A stretch of 64,000 nucleotides of DNA. Origin: JAABPW01 sp037132275. Its GTDB lineage: Bacteria > Verrucomicrobiota > Kiritimatiellia > CAIKKV01 > CAITUY01. Below, piece by piece: positions 26,356 to 34,099 of this stretch. The notes beneath the pieces were generated by a model that saw only the letters and a program-made list of their open reading frames with translations, did no database searches and was not told where the DNA came from. Positions within the stretch are counted from its first letter, which is position 1, and every line of letters begins with the position of its first letter. The stretch is taken from NCBI GenBank assembly GCA_037132275.1, contig JBAXPK010000006.1, positions 1-64,000 of the forward strand, in the 5' to 3' direction. The translations under genes and the position numbers were made by a program.

Positions 26356-27239
26356 TTATTGTTGAAATGATTAACAACTGGCTGGTTTTGGCCATGGACT
26401 ATGTTTTCGGGTGGGTCTTGTACCTGCCGCGCGACCTGGCTTTGTTTTCGGTAGCCGCGATGACTTCGTTTGTGATGGTGATCACGCGAAAATGGGCGTC
26501 AGATCAGGGGTGGCTAAAGCGTGCCAATGACGACACCATCCGTTTGAACCAACTGACGGCTGTCGCCAAAAAGGAAAATAATATCGAGGCGGTGAAGCGG
26601 TATCAACAGACTCAGGCGCAAATTAAGATGAAGAGCATGAAGCAGGAGGGCGCGCCGTTGCTGTGGGCGCTGCTCCCTATCATTTTGTTGGCGACTTGGT
26701 GCTTCGGTCGTATCGCGTTCCTGCCGCCCAAGGCGGATGAGTGGGTGACGGTGAAAGCTTATTTCGGCACTGCAACGATAGGCAATGTTGTCCATTTGGT
26801 TCCGTCGGATGGTCTCAAGGTTAAAGAAGGATGGGTTCGTCCGGTGAAAGAGGATATGCCGGTTCCGGCCACAACGTGGTGGGAAAAAGGGGATGAATGG
26901 CTCCAAAGAAAAATGGGATCGGTGGCTCAACTTGGCGGGGCGGCGGTCTGGACGGTCAGCGCTCAAGCCTCTGACAAGCCCTACGATCTGCAATTTGTGC
27001 TTAATGGGCAGGTTTACAAAGCGCCTCTTCTGGTTGGACAGAAACGCTACGAGCAGCAATGGGTGATCTTGGGTCCTGACAGTGGCATTCAAGCGATCGA
27101 GTTCGGCCTCGCCCCCTTGAAGCTTTTTGGATTCATTCCGGGTATTCGGGCCTTTGGGCTTGCGCCATGGCTTATAGGGTACCTGGTGATTGTGATTCCG
27201 TTCGCGTTGATTATAAAACGGGTGCTCCATATTTACTGA
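26352..27239 (+). CDS. EMC3/TMCO1 (DUF106)-like membrane protein
   Basis: A 295-residue integral membrane protein. A first transmembrane helix (about 28-46, LALFSVAAMTSFVMVIT), a charged cytoplasmic helical hairpin (47-95, many Lys/Gln/Arg), a second helix (96-117, LLWALLPIILLATWCFG), a 140-residue beta-rich domain, and a third helix near the C-terminus (WLIGYLVIVIPFALIIK). TM-coiled coil-TM is the core of the Oxa1/YidC superfamily branch that includes EMC3 and TMCO1, which assist membrane-protein insertion; the beta insert lies where EMC3 has a loop. Rare in bacteria. The start overlaps the previous stop by 4 bp. Confidence 0.7.
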   Translation: MIIVEMINNWLVLAMDYVFGWVLYLPRDLALFSVAAMTSFVMVITRKWASDQGWLKRANDDTIRLNQLTAVAKKENNIEAVKRYQQTQAQIKMKSMKQEGAPLLWALLPIILLATWCFGRIAFLPPKADEWVTVKAYFGTATIGNVVHLVPSDGLKVKEGWVRPVKEDMPVPATTWWEKGDEWLQRKMGSVAQLGGAAVWTVSAQASDKPYDLQFVLNGQVYKAPLLVGQKRYEQQWVILGPDSGIQAIEFGLAPLKLFGFIPGIRAFGLAPWLIGYLVIVIPFALIIKRVLHIY

Positions 27240-27316
27240 TATATTCTTTTGCATTTTCCCTGATGCTGATGCACGTATATGTGTCCGCGCATAGTCGTCA
27301 AATGGGGGCTAGTGGC

Positions 27317-27343
27317 TTGACTGTTGTTATTATTTTGATAAAA
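27317..27343 (+). promoter_or_regulatory. possible promoter of the chemosensory operon
   Basis: TTGACT (27317-27322), a 15-bp spacer and ATAAAA (27338-27343). The spacer is short, so the match is weak. It lies about 110 bp before the first operon start at 27453, in the only sizeable gap ahead of the operon. Confidence 0.25.
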
Positions 27344-27452
27344 ACGAGTCATGAACCAGCGGTACAATGATTATCGGGGAGATGGCTGACGGTAGAAATC
27401 ACGGAACTTTACCCCCTTATTCATTTGTAAGTTCATGGGGAGAAACCTTGTA

Positions 27453-27806
27453 ATGGAGACTGAACACATCATTGATGAGGTCTCGTTCAAAGCCCTGATC
27501 GAACTAGGCGGAAAACCGTTCGTTATCGAGATGGTGGACGCCTTCCTGATATTTGCTCCAAAGGTCATTGGGGAGGCACGTGCTGGCCTGGCTACCGGTG
27601 ATCTCGAACCTGTTATCCGGATGGGGCATTCGCTTCATTCGAACGGCCGAACCATGGGGGTCATACGGATGAAAGATCTGGGCGCCCGTATTGAAAAGGC
27701 CGGCCGGGAAAAGCAGGGGTCAGAACTCCCTTCTCTTGTGGATGAAATGGAGCTGGCCTTTATCCAGGCGAAATCCTGTCTTGAGGCAAAGAAAGCAGGT
27801 CTATGA
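27453..27806 (+). CDS. Hpt domain phosphotransfer protein
   Basis: A 117-residue single-domain histidine phosphotransfer protein. The phosphorylatable histidine is His59 in GHSLHSNGRTMG, matching the HxLKGxx pattern of Hpt domains, although the usual Lys is a His. I start at the ATG at 27453, with GGGGAG upstream; the frame is open from 27435. As the first gene of the chemosensory operon it overlaps cheR by 4 bp. It could relay phosphate between the receiver of the hybrid CheA and another response regulator, such as the REC-PP2C protein at the operon end. Confidence 0.8.
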   Translation: METEHIIDEVSFKALIELGGKPFVIEMVDAFLIFAPKVIGEARAGLATGDLEPVIRMGHSLHSNGRTMGVIRMKDLGARIEKAGREKQGSELPSLVDEMELAFIQAKSCLEAKKAGL

Positions 27807-29149
27807 CTGCCTCTCTCTCGGATGATGATCTTGCCCGAGTCAGCGATTTTGTGGCTGAACGGATGGGGTTGCATTTTCCGCCCGAGCGGTGGGCTGAACT
27901 CCGGTGCGGCTTGGAGGCCGCACGGATTGAATTCGGCTTTGATGATGCGGTCAATTGTGCCCGGTGGATGATGTCCGCCACGCTGGATCTTGGACAAATC
28001 AATGTGCTGGCCAGTTACCTGACCATTGGCGAGACCTATTTTTTCAGGCAGAAAGATCTATTCACCCTGCTCGAGGAGCAGATTCTTCCCTCGTTTGTGT
28101 CTGCACGGCGTGGAAAGGTGCAGCGGCTCAGGTTGTGGAGCGTCGGCTGCTGCACGGGCGAAGAGGCTTATTCCCTGGCGATTTTGGTTCATCGGTTGAT
28201 TCCGGATCTGTCCCACTGGAACATCACGATCCTGGCAAGCGACATTAATCTGCGTTTTCTGCAGAAAGCCCAGGCCGGTGAGTTCAGGGAATGGTCATTC
28301 CGCAATGCTCCGGACTGGCTCAAGGAAAGATATTTTTCAGTTACGGGAACAGGGCAGTACGCCATTGCACAGGACATCAGGAAGATGGTGATCTTTTCCC
28401 CTTTGAACTTGGTCGAGGATACCTATCCATCCCTGCTTAATGATACCAACGCGATGGATCTCATCCTGTGTCGCAACGTCCTGATGTATTTCGCGCCTGA
28501 GCAGGCTGAAAAAGTTGTCGGGAAACTGGCTCTTGCACTGACCGAAGGCGGTTGGTTGGCCGTAAGCCCCTGCGAATCATACTGCGTCAGCACACCGGGT
28601 TTGGTCCGCTGCGGGATACCAGGAGCGTCCCTTTTCAAGAAGAGCCGAACCGATCAAGAAAGGCCCGAATCGGTCTTGTCTGCCGCGCCGGTCTCCGCTG
28701 CAAAACCTCCGGGAACAAGTGAAGGGGAGAGGCCGCCGTGCCTTCCGGGTAATGAGTATGAGTCGATGGCGCAGGAACTCGCAAACCAAGGTAAGTTGGA
28801 GGAGGCATTGACGTGGTGTGGCCAGGCGCTTGCCGCTAACCCCCTCGATCCCACATGCCATTACCTGCGGGCCGTCATCCTATCCGAACAGGGGAATGTG
28901 GCCGAGGCCGCCCGGGCATACCACCGATGTATTTTCATCGCCCCCGATTTTGTACTCGCCCATTTTGCGATGGGAAACACCGTCCGCCAGCAGCAGAAGC
29001 ACCATGATGCCTGTCGGCATTATGGCAACGCCTTGCGCCTTCTCCGGCAATGTGAACCCGAAGATATTGTGCCTCATTCGGAAGGGTTGACAGCTGGCAG
29101 GCTCACCGATATGATTGCCTCCTTGATGGAGGTTGAGACCCAGTCATGA
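27803..29149 (+). CDS. cheR: CheR methyltransferase with TPR tail (WspC-like)
   Basis: A 448-residue chemoreceptor methyltransferase that methylates glutamates of the receptors using S-adenosylmethionine. The CheR-N helical domain is followed by the SAM fold: LRLWSVGCCTGEEAYSLAI (about 110-130) is the glycine-rich loop, and LILCRNVLMYF the beta-4 region. After a Pro/Ser linker (about 270-310) come two to three tetratricopeptide repeats (ALTWCGQALAANPLDP; EAARAYHRCIFIAPDF). CheR fused to TPR is the WspC form, which acts in Wsp-type alternative chemosensory systems. It overlaps the next gene, cheW, by 4 bp. Confidence 0.93.
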   Translation: MTASLSDDDLARVSDFVAERMGLHFPPERWAELRCGLEAARIEFGFDDAVNCARWMMSATLDLGQINVLASYLTIGETYFFRQKDLFTLLEEQILPSFVSARRGKVQRLRLWSVGCCTGEEAYSLAILVHRLIPDLSHWNITILASDINLRFLQKAQAGEFREWSFRNAPDWLKERYFSVTGTGQYAIAQDIRKMVIFSPLNLVEDTYPSLLNDTNAMDLILCRNVLMYFAPEQAEKVVGKLALALTEGGWLAVSPCESYCVSTPGLVRCGIPGASLFKKSRTDQERPESVLSAAPVSAAKPPGTSEGERPPCLPGNEYESMAQELANQGKLEEALTWCGQALAANPLDPTCHYLRAVILSEQGNVAEAARAYHRCIFIAPDFVLAHFAMGNTVRQQQKHHDACRHYGNALRLLRQCEPEDIVPHSEGLTAGRLTDMIASLMEVETQS

Positions 29150-29625
29150 ATGATCAATCCATACTGGAGGTAGTCGTGTTCAACCTGGCGGATGAACGTT
29201 ATGCTGTAGAGATTGCGTATGTGCGGGAAGTCCACCCTGTGACGGAGTTGACACCCCTGCCGTGTGCGCCGTCCTTCGTGGCCGGGATCATGAACGTGCG
29301 AGGTGACATTTTCGCGGTTATAGATCTTCGGGTGTTTCTCGATCTTCCAGCGGGTGCCGCAGCACCCCCGGATCATGTCATTATTGTTGAGTCGGCCGAC
29401 TCAGCCTTCGGGATTCTGACGGATGCCGCCACCGAGATGGCTTCCTTCCCGCTTCCGGCTCTTGAGGAATCCCAGCCCGCCAAGGCTGGTATCCGGGGTT
29501 TCTTGGTTCAAGGTGTTGCCAACGGCCGACTTATCGTACTGGATATTCCTGGGATATCGTCTGATAAACGGTTTCTGGTGCATGACCCAGTCGTGGAGAG
29601 AGATTTTAATGCCGTAGCAGAATGA
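29146..29625 (+). CDS. cheW: CheW-like adaptor
   Basis: A 159-residue CheW domain protein that bridges receptors and the CheA kinase. VVFNLADERYAVEIAYVREV (29170-29230) is the first beta strand pair, followed by FVAGIMNVRGDIFAVIDLR, the core CheW motif. The last part matches subdomain 2 (FLVQGVANGRLIVLDI). Only one CheW is present; the Wsp system of Pseudomonas has two. The start overlaps cheR by 4 bp. Confidence 0.92.
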   Translation: MNDQSILEVVVFNLADERYAVEIAYVREVHPVTELTPLPCAPSFVAGIMNVRGDIFAVIDLRVFLDLPAGAAAPPDHVIIVESADSAFGILTDAATEMASFPLPALEESQPAKAGIRGFLVQGVANGRLIVLDIPGISSDKRFLVHDPVVERDFNAVAE

Positions 29626-29668
29626 AGGTCATACGAGGAAAGGCAATAAACACGATCGGGAGATGGCC

Positions 29669-31906
29669 ATGAATAGAATCAAAAGAGGCGCAGTCAATTC
29701 CGGAATGAGTCGGTTATGGGGGTGGAACTACAGTTTGATTCCAACCGGGTTGCTCTCAGCCGGAATGATCCTGACAGCATCGTTTGCCTGGGCCAGCACC
29801 CCGGAGGCGGAACCGGGTTCAAAAGACTTGAATAAATTGAGTCTGGAAGAGTTGATGAAGGTTGAGATTGCCACCGTGACGACCGCTTCGAAACGGGAGG
29901 AAAAGACGATCGAGGCACCCGCCACCGTGATCGTGATCACAGCGAATGACATCCAGTTGCGCGGCTACTCGACCCTGAAAGACGTTCTTCGCGATCTGCC
30001 GGGAATGGATACGCGGGGGTATTATTTCTCGGAAGACGGCACGGAGGTTGCCGTCCGTGGCATTGTGGGAAACAACAAGATCGTGGTGCTGGTCAACGGT
30101 ATGCGCGTCAATCCGCCCGGGGGCGAGAATTTTCCGTTTCGCAATGATTTCAGCGTGCGGAACGCCGAACAGATCGAGGTGATTTACGGCTCGGGATCCA
30201 CTCTCTATGGGCGTGATGCGGTGAGTGTGGTCATCAACATTATCACGCGCAAGCCGTCGAAGAACGCGGGCCTGGAGGCCGGTGTGGCGGGAGGACTCCA
30301 CAACGAAAGGGAGGCGTGGGGGATATTCGAGGGAAGTCTGGACAAGGCGGGGAACGTCCGCTTGAGCGGTTCGCTTCAGTACCACGATTCCGACCTGACG
30401 CGCTTGGATAAGGAGTATCCCGGGTGGTGGCGGGATCATTTGGATGTGGCCCGGCCGAAAGGGGCCGGCCTGACGCCGGAGCGGCATGACTTGGGAATCA
30501 ATGGCTTTATGCGCTTGGAGGCCGGTGATTTCTCGTTGCAGACCTGGTACCGGGAGTCCAAGCGGAGCAGTTCCGAGAGCATGTCCCCAGCCTTCGGCTA
30601 TATTCCCGAGGCCATCTGGGAGGATTCCTCGTTTGTCACCGAGGCGAAATATGTGGCTCAGATCTCCGATCAGGTTCGTCTGGATTCGGCGGTCACCTAC
30701 AACCATTATAGGGTCGATCCGTCATCCCGTTATATCTGGGAGGATTCCACCCGCCCGAATTCATGGTTCTACAATGATTATAAATATGCCAATGGATCCT
30801 CCTACGCGGTCGAGGAAACGGTGCGGGTTGATCTCACCAAAGATCTGTCGCTCCTTGCGGGCGTTGTTGCCGCCACCTATGATGTGGTGCCGAAATGCAC
30901 GGTGCCCGGCGGTGCCCACGGTTCCCTCGATGAGATCATGGGCGAAGGAGGCTCATTCACGTACTATATGTCGGATGGCAGCGGGCCTTATACGATTCCG
31001 CGGGTCTGGCATGAGATCTACGAGACCTATGGCGGGTATCTGGAAGGCGATTGGCAGATCCTGAAGACGGTGAAACTCATTGCCGGGGCGCGCTTAGACA
31101 AAGACACACGGTGTGACGACCTGTCTTTCACCCCGAGGGCCGGCCTGATCTGGAATGCTGCGGACACCCTGACGGTCAAATACAAGTTTGCGACGGCGTA
31201 CATTTCGCCAGCTCCCTATTTTGCCGACAATGTTTATCAGAACACGACTCAGCTCAGCACAGTGAATTCAGACTTGAAGCCGGAAACCTCGCGGACGCAT
31301 GAAGTTGATTTCAACTACAATATCAGGAATTTCCAACTTGGATTGGCGCTGTATTACGGCGACCAGGATAAACTGATACAGATTTCTGACCGGAACCTTC
31401 CTTTGAATGAAGTGGAGACTGTATACCTGGATCCGGGTCATACCCAGCCCATATCTCTCATCCGGTCGGCGAACGGCGGCACAAGTCATAATGAAGGGAT
31501 GGATCTCTATGGGCGGGCGACGATCGGGACGGTCAGCCCGTGGTTCTCCTATTCATACACCCGATTTGAGATGGACTGCAATGGCGTGACGACGGGGTTG
31601 CAGGGAATATCCGAGCACAACGGCCGGGTGGGATTGACGTGGGCGGCGACGTCAAAACTTTTTGTCACACCCAGTTTTGCCATCCGTTCCACCCCCGCGA
31701 ATACGGATGCCGGTGCCTTGGGCGACGAATTGCATACTCCGTGGGAGGCGGGCTTATATGTGTTGTACAATCTGTCCAGGTCGGTTGATCTATTTGCGGA
31801 CATACGGAACATCACTGATCATCACTATGCGCTGGCGGGGCTTTATGGTACGGCGGTTCCCCAGGAGACCCTCAGCGGCGTCATCGGCATGAAAGCGAGG
31901 TTCTAA
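29669..31906 (+). CDS. TonB-dependent receptor within a chemosensory operon
   Basis: A 745-residue outer-membrane receptor. I use the ATG at 29669 because GGGAG lies 6 nt upstream; the ATG at 29663 abuts that site. A signal peptide (cut near FAWAS) is followed by a LSLEELMKVEI...TASKREEKT segment typical of small-ligand TonB receptors, then the plug (about 60-180: ATVIVITANDIQLRGYSTLKD; AEQIEVIYGSGSTLYGRDA) and a beta-barrel ending in aromatic MKARF. It is flanked by cheW and yfiR, implying it supplies a ligand or signal to the receptors encoded downstream rather than iron uptake alone. The ligand is not readable. Confidence 0.92.
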   Translation: MNRIKRGAVNSGMSRLWGWNYSLIPTGLLSAGMILTASFAWASTPEAEPGSKDLNKLSLEELMKVEIATVTTASKREEKTIEAPATVIVITANDIQLRGYSTLKDVLRDLPGMDTRGYYFSEDGTEVAVRGIVGNNKIVVLVNGMRVNPPGGENFPFRNDFSVRNAEQIEVIYGSGSTLYGRDAVSVVINIITRKPSKNAGLEAGVAGGLHNEREAWGIFEGSLDKAGNVRLSGSLQYHDSDLTRLDKEYPGWWRDHLDVARPKGAGLTPERHDLGINGFMRLEAGDFSLQTWYRESKRSSSESMSPAFGYIPEAIWEDSSFVTEAKYVAQISDQVRLDSAVTYNHYRVDPSSRYIWEDSTRPNSWFYNDYKYANGSSYAVEETVRVDLTKDLSLLAGVVAATYDVVPKCTVPGGAHGSLDEIMGEGGSFTYYMSDGSGPYTIPRVWHEIYETYGGYLEGDWQILKTVKLIAGARLDKDTRCDDLSFTPRAGLIWNAADTLTVKYKFATAYISPAPYFADNVYQNTTQLSTVNSDLKPETSRTHEVDFNYNIRNFQLGLALYYGDQDKLIQISDRNLPLNEVETVYLDPGHTQPISLIRSANGGTSHNEGMDLYGRATIGTVSPWFSYSYTRFEMDCNGVTTGLQGISEHNGRVGLTWAATSKLFVTPSFAIRSTPANTDAGALGDELHTPWEAGLYVLYNLSRSVDLFADIRNITDHHYALAGLYGTAVPQETLSGVIGMKARF

Positions 31907-31908
31907 TC

Positions 31909-32499
31909 ATGAACCCATTCACTGTGGATAGGTTAAGAAGCTGGATATCCGTGTTACTGGTGGCGGGTTGGATTCTGGGAGTCTTCGTCACACCCTGCAA
32001 GGCCAATCCCATCGCCGTCAGTGAGTACTCCGTCAAAGCCGCGTTTCTTAATAATTTCATCCATTTTGTGGAATGGCCGCTATCGGCTTTCCCTGATCCC
32101 GGCGCGGCGCTCACTATTGGGGTGCTGGGTGATGACCCGTTCGGTCCATTGTTGGAGCAAGCGGTGAAGGAAGAAAAGGCTAAGGGGAATGGAGTCGTCA
32201 TCCGGCGGTTCAAAAGTGTTGATGACGTGACATCCTGTCATGTGCTTTTTATCAGTCGCTCTGAAAAAGAACGGATGTTCCTGATCCTCAAGCGCCTCGA
32301 GGAGGTTCCGATTCTGACGGTCAGCGAGATGGAAGGATTTGCGGATCACGGCGGAATTGTGAATTTCTACATAGAAAACAACCGGATCAGGTTTGAAATC
32401 AACAAGGAATCGGCCTACCGAAAGGGCTTGAAGATTAGTTCTAGACTTCTCTGCCTGGCCCGGATCGTGGAGCAGAAGTCAGTGAAGGAGGCCCGTTAA
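31909..32499 (+). CDS. YfiR-family periplasmic protein (DUF4154)
   Basis: A 196-residue exported protein. After a signal peptide (cut near CKANP) comes the YfiR hallmark: EYSVKAAFLNNFIHFVEWP, then LTIGVLGDDPF, CHVLFISRSE, ILTVSEMEGFADHGGIVNF and RFEINKESAYRKGLKISSRLL. In Pseudomonas, YfiR binds the CHASE8 periplasmic domain of the diguanylate cyclase YfiN and keeps it inactive. The next gene here encodes a CHASE8 chemoreceptor, so YfiR may gate that receptor. It follows the TonB receptor by 2 bp. Confidence 0.9.
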   Translation: MNPFTVDRLRSWISVLLVAGWILGVFVTPCKANPIAVSEYSVKAAFLNNFIHFVEWPLSAFPDPGAALTIGVLGDDPFGPLLEQAVKEEKAKGNGVVIRRFKSVDDVTSCHVLFISRSEKERMFLILKRLEEVPILTVSEMEGFADHGGIVNFYIENNRIRFEINKESAYRKGLKISSRLLCLARIVEQKSVKEAR

Positions 32500-32500
32500 T

Positions 32501-34099
32501 ATGAACTGGTTTCACAATCTTTCCATTAAACGAAAACTGATTCTGATCATCTTCCTGATCAGTAGCGTCGTCTTGATAGTGGCCTGCTCCGCATTTATCG
32601 CCCAGGAAATGTCAACATTCCGGGTGAGTCTGGCACGTGACAAGGGCATTTTGGCCGATGTGCTGGCGCAGAATAGCACCGCCGCCATGCAGTTCGATGA
32701 TGTGGCGGCCGCTGAGACAACGCTTCAGGCGTTGAGAGCGGAGCCTCATGTTGTTGCCGCCTGCTTGTATAAGGGAAATAAGGGGAGGTTTGCCTCCTAT
32801 GCCAGGGAGAACCAGTCCGTGGTCTTTCCGGAGCAACCCGGCCAGGACGGCTTTCATTTCGCGATGGATCACTTAGCGCTCGTGCGTCCTGTGATCCTGA
32901 ACGAGAAGCGAGTCGGCAGCATCTATCTCAGGGTGGATCTGGAGGGGATTCGAGAAATGCTGAGACTCTATCTGGGTACGGTCGTCATCGTTCTGATGGG
33001 CGCGTTTGTTCTGACTCTGATGTTGTCGGCTCCGCTCCAAAGCCTGATTTCGAAACCCATTCTGGCGCTATCTAGTACCGCCAAGCTTATCTCGGAGCAG
33101 AAGGATTATTCCCTCCGCGCGGAGAGCGCCGGGCAGGGGGATGAGGTGGGCGACCTCACCAATGCGTTCAATCGGATGCTGGACGAGATACAGAGAGGGC
33201 AGAATGCCCTGCGGAAAGCTAATCAGTCGCTGCTTATCCAGACAGGCCAGATCATTGAGGGAGTCGGCGTTCTGGGGTCATCAGCCAAGCAGATTTTGTC
33301 TTTCAGCGCCCAGGTGACGACAGCCGCCACGGAAACCGCCACGGCGGTGGCAGAAACCACGGCCACGGTGGGTGAGTTCAGGCAGACGGTTTTAATGTCA
33401 ACCCAGAAAGCCCGCAAAATTGCTGATGAGTCAATGGCGGCCGCCCACATTTCTCAGCAGGGCAAAGAGGCCGCCGAGAAGGCGGCTGAGGGGATGCGTC
33501 ATATCCGCCTGCAGATGGACTCCATGGCTGAAAGCATGACCCGTCTCAGTGAACAGGGGGAGGCTATCCAGCAAATCATCAACACCGTTGAAGACCTGGC
33601 GGTACAGTCCAATCTCCTCGCTGTGAATGCGTCTATTGAGGCGGCCAAAGCGGGGGAACAGGGCAAGGGGTTCGCAGTGGTCGCGCAGGAAGTCAAAAAT
33701 CTGGCCGACCAATCAAAGCAGGCGACTGCCCATGTGCGGACGATTCTCAAGGATATCCAGAAAGCGAGCGCCACAGCGGTGACGGTTACGGAGCAGGGCA
33801 GCCAGGTTGTGGAAACCGGGGTACGGCAGTCCGGGCAGGCCGGCGAATCCATTCTGGCCCTGGCGAAAAACGTGTCCGAGGGGGCGCAGGCGGTCACCGT
33901 GATCGCCTCCTCCAGCCAGCAGCAATTAACCGGGATTGATCAGGTGGCAACTGCCATGCAGAGCATCAAGCAGGCGGCGGAGCAGAATGTCGTCAGCGCC
34001 AAAGAACTCGAAATATCAGTACAGAACCTGAATGAATTGGGACAGAAACTTAACGAACTGGTCAGGCACTACGGGGAGGCCAAGGAGCAGGATTCATGA
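32501..34099 (+). CDS. CHASE8-HAMP methyl-accepting chemotaxis protein
   Basis: A 532-residue chemoreceptor. Transmembrane helix one (about 11-31), a periplasmic CHASE8-like domain (33-150; NSTAAMQFDDVAAAETTLQA, then HVVAACLYKGNKGRFASY), helix two (about 160-182), a HAMP domain (185-235) and a cytoplasmic MCP signalling domain. The hairpin tip of the MCP (AVNASIEAAKAGEQGKGFAV) is conserved. CHASE8 is the sensor of YfiN, the partner of YfiR; the yfiR stop lies 1 bp before this ATG. It feeds the hybrid CheA downstream and should be methylated by the CheR/CheB of this operon. Confidence 0.9.
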   Translation: MNWFHNLSIKRKLILIIFLISSVVLIVACSAFIAQEMSTFRVSLARDKGILADVLAQNSTAAMQFDDVAAAETTLQALRAEPHVVAACLYKGNKGRFASYARENQSVVFPEQPGQDGFHFAMDHLALVRPVILNEKRVGSIYLRVDLEGIREMLRLYLGTVVIVLMGAFVLTLMLSAPLQSLISKPILALSSTAKLISEQKDYSLRAESAGQGDEVGDLTNAFNRMLDEIQRGQNALRKANQSLLIQTGQIIEGVGVLGSSAKQILSFSAQVTTAATETATAVAETTATVGEFRQTVLMSTQKARKIADESMAAAHISQQGKEAAEKAAEGMRHIRLQMDSMAESMTRLSEQGEAIQQIINTVEDLAVQSNLLAVNASIEAAKAGEQGKGFAVVAQEVKNLADQSKQATAHVRTILKDIQKASATAVTVTEQGSQVVETGVRQSGQAGESILALAKNVSEGAQAVTVIASSSQQQLTGIDQVATAMQSIKQAAEQNVVSAKELEISVQNLNELGQKLNELVRHYGEAKEQDS

